Shown: positions 25,134 to 32,236 of the stretch, piece after piece | Layout of the letters: each line of letters opens with the position of its first letter | Numbering within the stretch: the first letter of the stretch is position 1 | Assembly (NCBI GenBank): GCA_027325115.1 | Contig: DAHWFG010000033.1 | Location: 1 to 32,236 of the forward strand | From: JAKBCQ01 sp021807585 | GTDB lineage: Bacteria > Planctomycetota > Planctomycetia > Isosphaerales > Isosphaeraceae | Direction of reading: 5' to 3' | Length of the DNA: 32,236 nucleotides | Translations under genes and position numbers: made by a program | The notes under the pieces: generated by a model | Database searches by the model: none | What the model was told of the DNA's origin: nothing | The model's input: only the letters and a program-made list of their open reading frames with translations

Positions 25134-27002
25134 TTATGCTTGTGCGTTTGTTGTCATCTTATTGTCGCGGGGCGCGTCGACGGGGAGGGTGAACGAGAAA
25201 GTCGCTCCCCGGCCGAGCTTGCTTTCGACGGCGATCGTTCCGCCGTGTTCTTCGACGATTCGTCGCGCGATCGCCAGGCCGAGGCCGTCTCCCGTCCGTT
25301 CGCTCCGTCCCGGGACGCGATAAAACTTGTCGAAGATCCGCGGCAGATGCTCGGAAGCGATCCCCTCTCCGTCGTCCTGAACACAAAAACGAATGAAATT
25401 CTCATGAATTTGTTCCGCGTTGACCCGCACCCTGCCGCCCCGGTCGGTGTGATCGAGCGCGTTGCCGATGAGGTTGTCGAAGACGTGGCCGACGCGGTCG
25501 GGATCGGCGAGGACGTCGGGAATGTCGCCCGGGATCTCGGCCTCGAGCGTTACGCCGACGTCGCGCGCCCGCGACTCCGACCGTTCTATAGCTTTGGATA
25601 TCAGAATTCCTGGATGAACGCCCCGCGCGATCGCGGTCGAGCGTTCCTGTTCGATGCGCGTCAGATCGAGCAAGTCGTCCACCATTGCGAGCAACCGTTC
25701 GGAATCGTGCCGCGCCGCGAGCAGAAGCTCAACCTGCTTGGGCGCGAGCGATCCGACGGTCTCCTCAAGAAGCAAATGGACCGCCATCAAGATACTTGTC
25801 AGCGGCGTTTTGAGCTCGTGGCCGACCGTCGAAACCATATCGCTCTTAAGCTCGTCGAGCAGGCGGAAACGCGTGACGTCGATCATCACGACCGCGGCGC
25901 CGAGCGTCCCCTCGACCTCATCGCGGATCGCCAGAACCCTGGGGAGCAAATGACGCTCTTGTCCTCCCTCGCGCACAAGAATCGAAGCCTCGATCCGGTT
26001 GGGCATGAAATCGGCGCCGCCTCGCAGGACATCGGCGATCACATCCTCAAGCGACTCGGGCGGATTCCAGGGCGCGGGCTCGCGCGAGTTCGTTTGCAGG
26101 CCGAGCATGCGACACGCCGCGGGATTGGCGAGTTCAACAAGTCCCGACGGGTCGACGACGACGACGGGATCGGGGAACGAGTCGATCGTCGCTTGAGCCG
26201 TGCGTCGCGCTCGTACGAGGCGAGCCGTTCCCTCCTGGCGGAATTCGCGAATCGTTCTCGTCATCGCGTTGAAAGCCGCGGCGAGTTCGCCGAGTTCGTC
26301 GCGCGTCGTCGCGGGGACGACCTGATCGAGATTGCCCCTCGCGATATCGCGGGCTGCCAACGTCACGCTTCGAATCGGCTCAAGGATCGAACGACTGAGC
26401 AGGAGCGCCGTCAAGATCCCGAAGAGCGTCGCGCCGACGACCGCCGCGGCCATCACCCGGATCGACGCCTGAGCGGCGTTCCGCGCGTTATGATCCATCT
26501 CTTCCATATTCTTTTGATTGATATCGAGCACGCGGTCCGCCTGTCGTTTGATCGCCACGAACTTGGGCAAAAGCCCGCTAAAATAGAACGCCTCGCGGTC
26601 GTCGCGTCGCGACGGATCGATCGCGAAGAACCGATTGGCGAGATCGACATATTCTCCGTAAAGTTTCGTCAAATCGTCGGCGAGTTCCTGCTCTCCGGGA
26701 AGCGTGACGTTGTTGCGTTCCCTTTTCAGATTGCGTTCGAACACGGGTCGATGCGTATTGAACTGACTTCGCGCCCGCTCCTCACGACCGGTGATCGCGA
26801 AGAGGAACGACGAATCCATTCTTTCCAAAGCGTCTTTCATGTTCTCGGCCGCGAGCACGCTGGCGTAATTCTCACGCAAGATGACGTCGATATTTCCGCC
26901 AAGGCGCTGAAACATCGCGATCGCCCACACTCCCAGGCCCACGATAACCGCGAGCAACGGGGCGAGACCGATCATAAGCCGAATCCGCAACGTCTGAATC
27001 AT
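25134..27002 (-). CDS. membrane sensor histidine kinase, KinB-like (HAMP-PAS-HisKA-HATPase)
   Basis: A 622-residue sensor kinase placed in the kdp operon. Near the start is a membrane helix (LMIGLAPLLAVIVGLGVWAIAMF). A ~150-residue extracytoplasmic helical sensor domain follows, then a second helix (VMAAAVVGATLFGILTALLL) and a HAMP linker (RSILEPIRSVTLAARDIARG). A PAS domain comes next (ATIDSFPDPVVVVDPSG), then HisKA with the phosphorylated His395 in STVGHELKTPLTSI. The ATPase boxes are DNLIGNALDHT, DDGEGI, FDKFYR and GDGLGLAI. The architecture resembles KinB, partner of AlgB, and not KdpD. ATG 27002 is chosen over 27059 for two reasons: GGAAAG sits 6 nt upstream of 27002, and a sigma-54 promoter lies inside the longer reading. 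It likely phosphorylates the regulator encoded just upstream. Confidence 0.93.
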   Translation of the reverse strand: MIQTLRIRLMIGLAPLLAVIVGLGVWAIAMFQRLGGNIDVILRENYASVLAAENMKDALERMDSSFLFAITGREERARSQFNTHRPVFERNLKRERNNVTLPGEQELADDLTKLYGEYVDLANRFFAIDPSRRDDREAFYFSGLLPKFVAIKRQADRVLDINQKNMEEMDHNARNAAQASIRVMAAAVVGATLFGILTALLLSRSILEPIRSVTLAARDIARGNLDQVVPATTRDELGELAAAFNAMTRTIREFRQEGTARLVRARRTAQATIDSFPDPVVVVDPSGLVELANPAACRMLGLQTNSREPAPWNPPESLEDVIADVLRGGADFMPNRIEASILVREGGQERHLLPRVLAIRDEVEGTLGAAVVMIDVTRFRLLDELKSDMVSTVGHELKTPLTSILMAVHLLLEETVGSLAPKQVELLLAARHDSERLLAMVDDLLDLTRIEQERSTAIARGVHPGILISKAIERSESRARDVGVTLEAEIPGDIPDVLADPDRVGHVFDNLIGNALDHTDRGGRVRVNAEQIHENFIRFCVQDDGEGIASEHLPRIFDKFYRVPGRSERTGDGLGLAIARRIVEEHGGTIAVESKLGRGATFSFTLPVDAPRDNKMTTNAQA

Positions 27003-27032
27003 CCGTCTCTTTCCATGGGGATTAGAGTTAAA

Positions 27033-27047
27033 GCAAGAACCGCGCCG
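27033..27047 (-). promoter_or_regulatory. sigma-54 (-24/-12) promoter for the kinase-kdp operon
   Basis: On the minus strand the sequence CGGCGCG-GTTC-TTGC followed by TTT matches the sigma-54 consensus TGGCACG-N4-TTGC with two changes. The invariant GG (27046-27045) and GC (27034-27033) have the required 10-bp spacing. Transcription would begin near 27021, about 20 nt before the kinase ATG and just ahead of its ribosome site. The gene immediately upstream encodes a sigma-54 activator, which makes the site credible. Confidence 0.65.
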
Positions 27048-27122
27048 AAACCTCTTCAAGCGACCGTAACTACTTGCCGGGTCTTAAGTTCAATTTCCAA
27101 GATGATTCGGACGCGGGCGAAT

Positions 27123-27174
27123 GATCGCGCGATTCGCGCGATCGACCGGGTCGAGTCGTGCAAAACGCGCGATC
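27123..27174. promoter_or_regulatory. palindrome cluster, likely enhancer (UAS) for the sigma-54 activator
   Basis: A perfect 21-bp inverted repeat GATCGCGCGA-T-TCGCGCGATC occupies 27123-27143. It is followed by the dyad TCGACC-G-GGTCGA (27142-27154) and a further half-site CGCGCGATC (27166-27174). The main centre is about 112 bp upstream of the expected start of the -24/-12 promoter, the usual range for enhancer-binding proteins. GATCGCG words are common in this DNA, so chance cannot be excluded. Confidence 0.45.
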
Positions 27175-27188
27175 GGCTGATCGGTCGA

Positions 27189-28526
27189 TTAAAGTCCGTA
27201 GCGTTTTCGCTTGCGAAAGAGCGTGCTGGGGTCGACACCCAATATCTTTGCCGCGGCGTCGAGGCTTGGCGCCGTGGCGATCACTCGGCGGATGTGCTCG
27301 GCCTCGATCCGCTCCAGATCGACTCGCCCGCCGAGATCGACGGTGTTCGATTCGGCGTCGCGCGACCGCGCAATCCGGTCGGGAAGGTCCGCCAAACCGA
27401 TCTCGGGACCCTCCGCCAAAATCACCCCCCGCTCGATCGCGTTGCGCAACTCGCGGAGGTTGCCCGGCCAGCCGTAAGACGCGATCGCGCGTTCCGCCTC
27501 GGATGTGAATCCCGTAAACTTGTTCACCGATCGATCCGAAAAGAACGAAAGCAGGCCTCGCGCCAAGTCGAGCTTATCGGATCGGTCGCGGAGCGGCGGC
27601 AATACGAGCTCGACGACGTTGATCCGATAATAAAGATCTTCGCGGAACCTTCCGGCGGCGACCTCGGCGTCGAGATCGCGGTTCGTCGCCGCGATCAACC
27701 GCACGTCCGCCGATCGCGTGATTGTTTCTCCGACACGTTCATATTTACGCTCTTGAAGGAATCGCAACAGTTTGGGTTGAAGCGGCGAGGGGAGGTCGCC
27801 GATCTCGTCGAGGAAGAGCGTCCCTTTTTCGGCCGCGGCGACTTTTCCGGGAGCGTCGCGCACCGCCCCCGTGAAGGCGCCTTTGACGTGGCCGAAGAGG
27901 TCGCTTTCGAGCAATTCAGGGTTCAGGCTGGGGCAGTTGACCGTGACGAACGGGCCGGCCGCTCGTCCGCTCCAGGCGTGCGCCGCTCGCGCCAAAACGC
28001 CTTTGCCGACGCCGTTCTCGCCGCGAATCAGGAGCCCCGCGTCGGTCGCGGCGACCTTACGAGTCAACTCGATCACACGAGACATCGCGGCGTCGTCGCT
28101 CGTCAGCCGCGCCTCGGGAGTTTCGGATCGGACGATCTCTTCAAGCTCGGCGACACGATCGAGCAGCCCCCGCGACAGTCTCACGCGCTCAATCACCCCA
28201 CGCACCTGAGGCGGGGTGAACGGCTTGGCCAAAAAATCGGCCGCGCCTCGGCGCATCGCCTCGACCGCGTAATCGACGCTCGCGAACGCGGTGATCAAAA
28301 CGATCGCGATCCGAGGACGACGCGCGGGAAGCGCTTCCAAAAGATCAAAACCCGATTCGTTCCCCAGCCGAACATCGACGAAAGCGACGTCGAACGGCCG
28401 GCGATCGACGAGCCGGATCGCCTCGGCGATCGTCCCCGCCTGCTCCACCTCGCAGCCGATCGCCTCGAGAGCCGTGCGCAACATCTTTCGTATGTTCTCT
28501 TCATCATCAACAACAAGTACACGCAT
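27189..28526 (-). CDS. sigma-54-dependent response regulator, AlgB/NtrC type
   Basis: A 445-residue two-component regulator. The receiver domain starts MRVLVVDDEEN and has the phospho-acceptor Asp near residue 51 (FVDVRLG) and LAKPF later. The central AAA+ domain has Walker A GENGVGKG, the sigma-54 contact loop GAFTGA and Walker B GTLFLDEIGDLP. Arginine-finger region FREDLYYRINVVEL and WPGNLRELRNAIER follow. A Fis-type helix-turn-helix closes the protein (SLDAAAKILGVDPSTLFRKRKRYG). Wording such as WSGRAAGPFVTVNCPSLNPELLESDLFGH is closest to AlgB. It replaces KdpE, which is an OmpR-family protein without AAA+ domain. ATG 28526 is preferred (GGAAAC upstream); a TTG at 28538 would add four residues. 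It precedes the kinase gene by 186 bp containing its probable target promoter. Confidence 0.94.
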   Translation of the reverse strand: MRVLVVDDEENIRKMLRTALEAIGCEVEQAGTIAEAIRLVDRRPFDVAFVDVRLGNESGFDLLEALPARRPRIAIVLITAFASVDYAVEAMRRGAADFLAKPFTPPQVRGVIERVRLSRGLLDRVAELEEIVRSETPEARLTSDDAAMSRVIELTRKVAATDAGLLIRGENGVGKGVLARAAHAWSGRAAGPFVTVNCPSLNPELLESDLFGHVKGAFTGAVRDAPGKVAAAEKGTLFLDEIGDLPSPLQPKLLRFLQERKYERVGETITRSADVRLIAATNRDLDAEVAAGRFREDLYYRINVVELVLPPLRDRSDKLDLARGLLSFFSDRSVNKFTGFTSEAERAIASYGWPGNLRELRNAIERGVILAEGPEIGLADLPDRIARSRDAESNTVDLGGRVDLERIEAEHIRRVIATAPSLDAAAKILGVDPSTLFRKRKRYGL

Positions 28527-28610
28527 TTTTGTTTCCAATCGTAAAAAGACGTCTTAAAGGTATTTTTAAATAGAACCGAATTCAAAAACCAAGGTGATTT
28601 TTAAATGTTA

Positions 28611-31469
28611 TCATGTAAATTCCAGTCCATCGGCGACGAGATCGGTCGCGAGGTGACCGGCGATCATTCCGAGAGTCATGCCGACGAGATCCCCAAAAAC
28701 CGTGATCGCGGTTCCTCCGACGAGCCGGCTCACGACGAACGAACCTCCCGCGATCATCCCCGCTCCCGAAGCCAAATTGCCGAGAAGAAGCGTTACGATC
28801 GACGCGAATCGACCCGATCCCAGAAATGCGCTCTTGCGGCAATGATCAAAAGGTATCATCGCGGCGTTCGAGAACAGAAACATTCCCAGCCACATCCCGG
28901 GGCGATCGTGGAACGAATCGAAGATCGCGCGCAGGCTCGAAACGCCAACCGCCGATCCGCTGCAACACGACCCCGAGCCGCCGCCGAACGCAAATCCCGT
29001 ATCGATCCACCAGCCGAAGATCATCCCAAGATTCCCGTACGTGAGCATGATAACAGCCATTTCGACGGCGCGAGGGATTCTCCTCGATCGCGAGAAATAA
29101 CGTCCGAGCGCGATCCCCGAGACGACAAACGGAGCGACGACGAGAATCGCGTTCACGCCGCGAGCGCCCGCGAGCGCCGCGACGATCGGCCCCTGCGCCG
29201 CGAGCGCAGCGCCCCCAAACGCGAGCAGACGTTCGCGGAATCGAGCGCCGCGGACGATTGTCGAAAACCGCGCGCCGCCGAATGTCTTTTCTCCTCGATT
29301 CCCGAACGCTTCGTTATCGCTCGCATCGGGAGAATCATTGATCAGGCTTTCACGTGTCGGTTGATCGATCGCTTCGGGCGAGAGGCCGGCGCGGGCGGCG
29401 CCCTCACGTCGTCGCGCTCCGCGCGCGACGACGATCAGGCTGGAACAGAGCATCAGCAGCGACGCGGCGACGGGGTGGAGGTTTCCTGTTGCGGCGAGGG
29501 TGATACCGACGGCGTTATACGCCGCGGCGCCTGCGAGGGTGATTTTCATCGACTGGATGGTTTCGCGACAGTAGGCGACGGCCCAGGGGATGACGCTGAG
29601 ATCTCCCTGATAGAGCGTTGCGGAGGCGGCGTCGACCGCGGGTTCGGTTCCCGACGCGAGTGCGATCGACGTGTGCGCCGAAGCCATTGCCGCGGCGTCG
29701 TTGATGCCGTCGCCGACGAACAGCGGCCGAACTCCCGCCTGGACGCGTTCGATCACGAGATCGCGCTTCGCCTCGGGAGAAAGCTCGGCGAGCGCACCTT
29801 CAAGCCCGATCGCCCGCGCCCGATCCGCCGAATCTCCCGTCATCACCTCGAAAGGGATATTAAGATTCTGGCACATTTGCAAACAAGCGTTGATCGATCC
29901 TCGAGCCGCCTCGGCCGCCGCGGCGAGCGCGAAGGGTCGTCCGTCGAGCTCGATCGCAACCCGCCGATGCGATTCGTCGGCTCGCATCGCCTGATGAAGG
30001 TTTTCGTAAATGTGCGTATGATCATTTTCGGCGAGCCAATCGAGCCGGCCGATTCGGACGCGTCGGGTGTTTCCAAGGCGATCGATCAACCCGGCGTCGA
30101 GCCCTCGTCCCGCGACGATCGTCCGTTCGATCACGCGAACCGCGGGATCGACGGGCGCGAGATCGGCGAATCCGCGCGCGAGCGGATGCGCCAGCCCCTC
30201 TTCGACCGCGGCCAAAAAGCCGATCGACTCCGAGCGTTCAGGGGAATGATCCGCGACCGTCGCGAGATCGACGACGCGGATCTCATCCTCGGTCAGCGTC
30301 CCCGTCTTATCAAAGATCACCCTATCGACCTCGGCCAACCGTTCGATGAACCCTCCGTCGCGAACGATCAACCCGCGCTCGGCGAGCCTTCCCAAAGCCG
30401 ACCAAACCGCGATCGGCGTCGCCAAACCAAGAGCGCACGGGCACGCGACCAACAGCACCGACATCGAATCGTAAAGCCCTTCGCCCCAGCCGACCGTCCA
30501 CGTCCAATAAACGAACGTCGCCGCCGCGACCGAGACGACGATCGGGAAAAAGAGCGTCATCAAACGATCGGCTCGACCCTGCATCGTCGCGGGAGCGTTC
30601 CGCGCTCGCTCGACATCGTCGATCAAACGATCGATCCGCCGATTCCCCCCCGCTGCGCTCGCCCGCACCACAATCCGAGCGTCGACACAAGCCGTCCCCG
30701 CCCAAACTCGATCGCCGGGCCTCCTTACGACCGAAAACGGCTCGCCGCTCAACGCCGATTCGCGCACAAACGCGATCCCCTCCGAAACCTCGCCGTCGAC
30801 CGCGATCAAATCGCCTGGAAGAATCTCAACAAGATCCCCGGGTACGATTTCGGTCGCCTCGACCCGCCTGGGAGAGCCCGAAGGATCGAGCTTGCGACAC
30901 ACGCTCATCCCGCGCGACCAGGCGCGGGTCGCCGCGAGCGCTCGCGATCGCCCTCGCGCTCCGACGGTTTTGCCGAAGGTGTAAACGAGCAGAACGATCG
31001 AGACGACCTCAAAGTAAATCGCTCCTCGGCCGACGCTCATCGACCGCAACGACGCGAGCATCGCCCCCGTCAGGCTCGCCAAAAAGAGCGATTCGCTCGA
31101 CACGCGACCGCGCCTCAGCTCGCGCCACGCCGCGACAAACAGCGGGCCCGCGAGCAACGCCATGACGACGACCGTCGCGGCAAGAACGACGCTTTGGGTG
31201 ACGATCCTCGCCGATCCCGACGGCGGCGAGATGCTGACCGCGAGCCCCAACACCATCGATTGCGCCGTGAGGAACGCCGCGATCGCGAGCTTGATCCAAA
31301 CCGGATCGAGGCGAAACGCGCGTTCCCCCTCCGAATCGCCCCGCGACCGTTCGCCGAGGTTCAAACATCCCGAGCAGCAATAACGCGCCGCAGGCTTCCC
31401 AGGCCACTGCCGTCCCGACAACCCCGACCCGACGAAAGGCACGCCGCAGTAATCACAAGTTGTGCTCAT
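28611..31469 (-). CDS. P1B-type heavy-metal ATPase (probably Cu) with extra C-terminal membrane domain
   Basis: A metal-exporting P-type ATPase of 952 residues. It starts with a Cys cluster (C5, C8, C31, C32, C35; pattern CxxC...CCxxC) matching the metal-binding domain found at the front of CcoI/FixI-type ATPases. No HMA domain is seen. The metal-path motif CPC is at residues 343-345, the phosphorylated Asp387 in FDKTGTLT, the HP motif in GLAHPLA, and the P-domain GDGINDAAAMASAHTSIALA. Ser replaces Asn in the usual TGDN (MTGDSADRA). The core ends near 685; residues ~686-952 are a further multi-helix region with GSGSCCSGS and repeated LGM/GM phrases. The ATG at 31469 directly precedes the Cys domain but lacks a clear ribosome site. 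ATG 31523 or an extension to 32021 are possible but look non-coding. It lies 84 bp upstream of the kdp regulator gene. Confidence 0.88.
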   Translation of the reverse strand: MSTTCDYCGVPFVGSGLSGRQWPGKPAARYCCSGCLNLGERSRGDSEGERAFRLDPVWIKLAIAAFLTAQSMVLGLAVSISPPSGSARIVTQSVVLAATVVVMALLAGPLFVAAWRELRRGRVSSESLFLASLTGAMLASLRSMSVGRGAIYFEVVSIVLLVYTFGKTVGARGRSRALAATRAWSRGMSVCRKLDPSGSPRRVEATEIVPGDLVEILPGDLIAVDGEVSEGIAFVRESALSGEPFSVVRRPGDRVWAGTACVDARIVVRASAAGGNRRIDRLIDDVERARNAPATMQGRADRLMTLFFPIVVSVAAATFVYWTWTVGWGEGLYDSMSVLLVACPCALGLATPIAVWSALGRLAERGLIVRDGGFIERLAEVDRVIFDKTGTLTEDEIRVVDLATVADHSPERSESIGFLAAVEEGLAHPLARGFADLAPVDPAVRVIERTIVAGRGLDAGLIDRLGNTRRVRIGRLDWLAENDHTHIYENLHQAMRADESHRRVAIELDGRPFALAAAAEAARGSINACLQMCQNLNIPFEVMTGDSADRARAIGLEGALAELSPEAKRDLVIERVQAGVRPLFVGDGINDAAAMASAHTSIALASGTEPAVDAASATLYQGDLSVIPWAVAYCRETIQSMKITLAGAAAYNAVGITLAATGNLHPVAASLLMLCSSLIVVARGARRREGAARAGLSPEAIDQPTRESLINDSPDASDNEAFGNRGEKTFGGARFSTIVRGARFRERLLAFGGAALAAQGPIVAALAGARGVNAILVVAPFVVSGIALGRYFSRSRRIPRAVEMAVIMLTYGNLGMIFGWWIDTGFAFGGGSGSCCSGSAVGVSSLRAIFDSFHDRPGMWLGMFLFSNAAMIPFDHCRKSAFLGSGRFASIVTLLLGNLASGAGMIAGGSFVVSRLVGGTAITVFGDLVGMTLGMIAGHLATDLVADGLEFT

Positions 31470-31527
31470 GTGGTCAATCAATGGAACAACGGTCGACTGT
31501 TCGGTTCGACCCGGTGTTTTCATGATA

Positions 31528-31545
31528 CCAGCGACACGTCGCTGG
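31528..31545. promoter_or_regulatory. operator-like palindrome before the metal ATPase
   Basis: CCAGCGAC (31528-31535) and GTCGCTGG (31538-31545) are perfect inverted arms with a two-base centre, 59 bp upstream of the ATPase ATG. The position suits a metal-responsive repressor or activator site, but no regulator gene is adjacent and no known operator was recognised. Confidence 0.35.
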
Positions 31546-31654
31546 CGATAATCGCCATTCGCGTTGGATCGAATTGGTTTCGATCGTCCGCGTACCGGTT
31601 TGATCTGGGTTATTTCCCTTGCGGACGTGGCAATGTTCGACCGGGTGAAAGTTC

Positions 31655-31685
31655 TGGATCGAGCCGGCTTGATCCAACCGGCTCG
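31655..31685. other. two mutually exclusive hairpins in the ATPase leader
   Basis: TGGATC (31655-31660) pairs with GATCCA (31671-31676), while CGAGCCGG (31660-31667) pairs with CCGGCTCG (31678-31685). Each uses the other's arm as loop, so only one can form at a time. This is the geometry of an attenuator or of a folded regulatory RNA, though it could be chance. Confidence 0.3.
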
Positions 31686-32134
31686 AGCTTGGTAGTTACG
31701 ATCGAATGATTTGGTGCGCGGTTTTTCGTTGTGATTTGGTTGATTTCCACCGCGATCGAGTCGTCGAGAGCTAGGCTTTTTGACGGGTTTGACTCGCTTG
31801 GTTAGTCCGAGAGCGAATCTGCGAGCGCGTGGCTGTTCGACGAGCTTGGCTTGCTTGGATGTTTTGAACGCGAACCCGCTAGCTCCCAGCAGTTCAATGC
31901 CGGCTGGTTGCTCGTGTTGAGCGAGATCGATCGGGATCTCGGCGCGTTCTTTTTGATTGAGAACGTGGTCGAGATTGGTTCGCGCACTTCGCGGAGCGTT
32001 GGATTTTAGGGTGGTAATCATCGGTCAGCCAAGTTCGGGTCGTTTTGATCGATCGTTTAATACGGTTGCTTTGGTACGCTGCTTTTGCCGATTCGGATTT
32101 CTTATTTTGGATTCTTGTATTGGAATCGGCTTTT

Positions 32135-32159
32135 GGGAGGGCGAACCTCCCGGTGAGCC
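32135..32159. repeat. dispersed hairpin repeat, copy 1 (planctomycete type)
   Basis: GGGAGG (32135-32140), loop GCGAA, CCTCCC (32146-32151), then GGTGAGCC. From memory, GGGAGG-GCGAA-CCTCCC-GGTGAGCC units are scattered in many copies between genes of some planctomycetes and are often mistranslated as GEPPGEP-like peptides. A second, diverged copy lies at 32208-32232. Confidence 0.6.
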
Positions 32160-32207
32160 AATTCCCTCAATTGCCATTCGATCTTACTAAATGACAACAC
32201 TTCTTCT

Positions 32208-32232
32208 GCGAGATCGAATCTCCTGATGAGCC
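32208..32232. repeat. dispersed hairpin repeat, copy 2 (diverged)
   Basis: GAGAT (32210-32214), loop CGA, ATCTC (32218-32222), followed by CTGATGAGCC. It aligns with copy 1 base by base (GAGG-GCGAA-CCTCC-CGGTGAGCC versus GAGA-TCGAA-TCTCC-TGATGAGCC). The change in one stem arm is matched in the other, keeping the hairpin. Confidence 0.5.
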
Positions 32233-32236
32233 TCTT

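Larger units (their letters stand above)
31470..32236. other. long non-coding region upstream of the metal ATPase
   Basis: About 770 bases without a supported gene. The minus-strand frame of the ATPase stays open to 32021, but the extra ~180 residues are basic and low in complexity, with no domain or good start. Base composition is lower in GC and full of loosely repeated words such as GCTTGG, GGTTTGA and TTGGTT. The region contains an operator-like palindrome, two overlapping hairpins and, at the right end, two copies of a dispersed hairpin repeat. The ATPase promoter is presumably here; no firm -35/-10 pair was found. Confidence 0.5.

Noticed and set aside
27003..27059. Longer start of the histidine kinase at 27059
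   Set aside because: It lacks a ribosome site, and the extra 19 residues overlap the -24/-12 promoter; ATG 27002 has GGAAAG at proper distance and precedes the membrane helix.
24486..28544. 1352-residue open frame on the plus strand opposite the kinase and regulator genes
   Set aside because: It is antisense to clear two-component genes and spans several of them; no domain or ribosome site.
28546..28555. AAGACGTCTT palindrome before the regulator gene as an operator
   Set aside because: Only ten bases long and without supporting promoter elements; could be chance or part of a weak terminator.
28605..31709. 1034-residue open frame on the plus strand opposite the metal ATPase
   Set aside because: Shadow of the ATPase gene; the translation is strongly Arg/Asp-biased and has no recognisable domain.
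31470..32021. N-terminal extension of the metal ATPase by ~180 residues
   Set aside because: The open frame has no domain, is basic and repetitive, and contains an operator-like palindrome and hairpins; the conserved Cys domain begins at 31469.
31957..32190. Short plus-strand frame encoding a WEGEPPGEP-type peptide
   Set aside because: The peptide is a translation of the dispersed GGGAGG-CCTCCC hairpin repeat, a known kind of false gene in planctomycete annotation.
1..32236. tRNA, rRNA, CRISPR arrays, IS elements, integrase or att sites
   Set aside because: Looked for on both strands; no cloverleaf, no spaced identical repeats of CRISPR type, no transposase or recombinase motif was recognised.

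Overview
The window looks like chromosomal DNA of a planctomycete. The evidence is high GC with very frequent CGATCG/GATCG words, a PEP-CTERM anchored secreted protein, a sulfatase-fold membrane enzyme, frequent TTG/GTG starts with good Shine-Dalgarno sites, and intergenic GGGAGG-loop-CCTCCC repeats at the right edge. The phylum call is an inference from these traits; there is no rRNA or marker gene to prove it. No tRNA, rRNA, CRISPR array, IS element or integrase was seen.

Layout. (1) 1-3442, plus strand: a membrane-anchored sulfatase/alkaline-phosphatase-fold enzyme, possibly cut at its 5' end by the window edge, then a tRNA-dihydrouridine synthase. (2) 3519-8644, minus strand: a PEP-CTERM protein, a family 4 glycosyltransferase and a YfhO-like membrane protein, suggesting surface polysaccharide or glycoprotein work. 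(3) 9066-10544, plus: a trypsin-fold protease of the Nal1-like bacterial type and a 77-residue protein resembling the small N-terminal domain of that family on its own. (4) 10981-12767, plus: a small possibly DNA-binding protein with a perfect palindrome in its promoter spacer, then S-adenosylhomocysteine hydrolase. (5) 13118-18783, plus: an unrecognised charged protein, a DUF1015 protein, and a translationally coupled pair made of a MoxR-type AAA+ ATPase and a 621-residue protein of unknown function.

(6) 19022-28526, minus: a complete high-affinity potassium uptake locus, read in the order response regulator, histidine kinase, micro-ORF, kdpF, kdpA, kdpB, kdpC, truncated kdpD. It is wired unusually. 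The standard KdpE (OmpR type) and the kinase half of KdpD are absent. In their place are a sigma-54-dependent AlgB/NtrC-type regulator and a KinB-like membrane kinase. A convincing -24/-12 sigma-54 promoter lies directly before the kinase start, with large palindromes about 110 bp upstream of its expected start site, where an enhancer-binding protein would bind. KdpD is reduced to its KdpD-fold ATP-binding and universal-stress domains. This is the best candidate for a noteworthy system in the window.

(7) 28611-31469, minus: a copper-type P1B ATPase with an N-terminal Cys cluster and an extra C-terminal membrane domain of about 265 residues. Its long upstream region (31470-32236) has palindromes, mutually exclusive hairpins and two copies of a dispersed hairpin repeat, but no supported gene.
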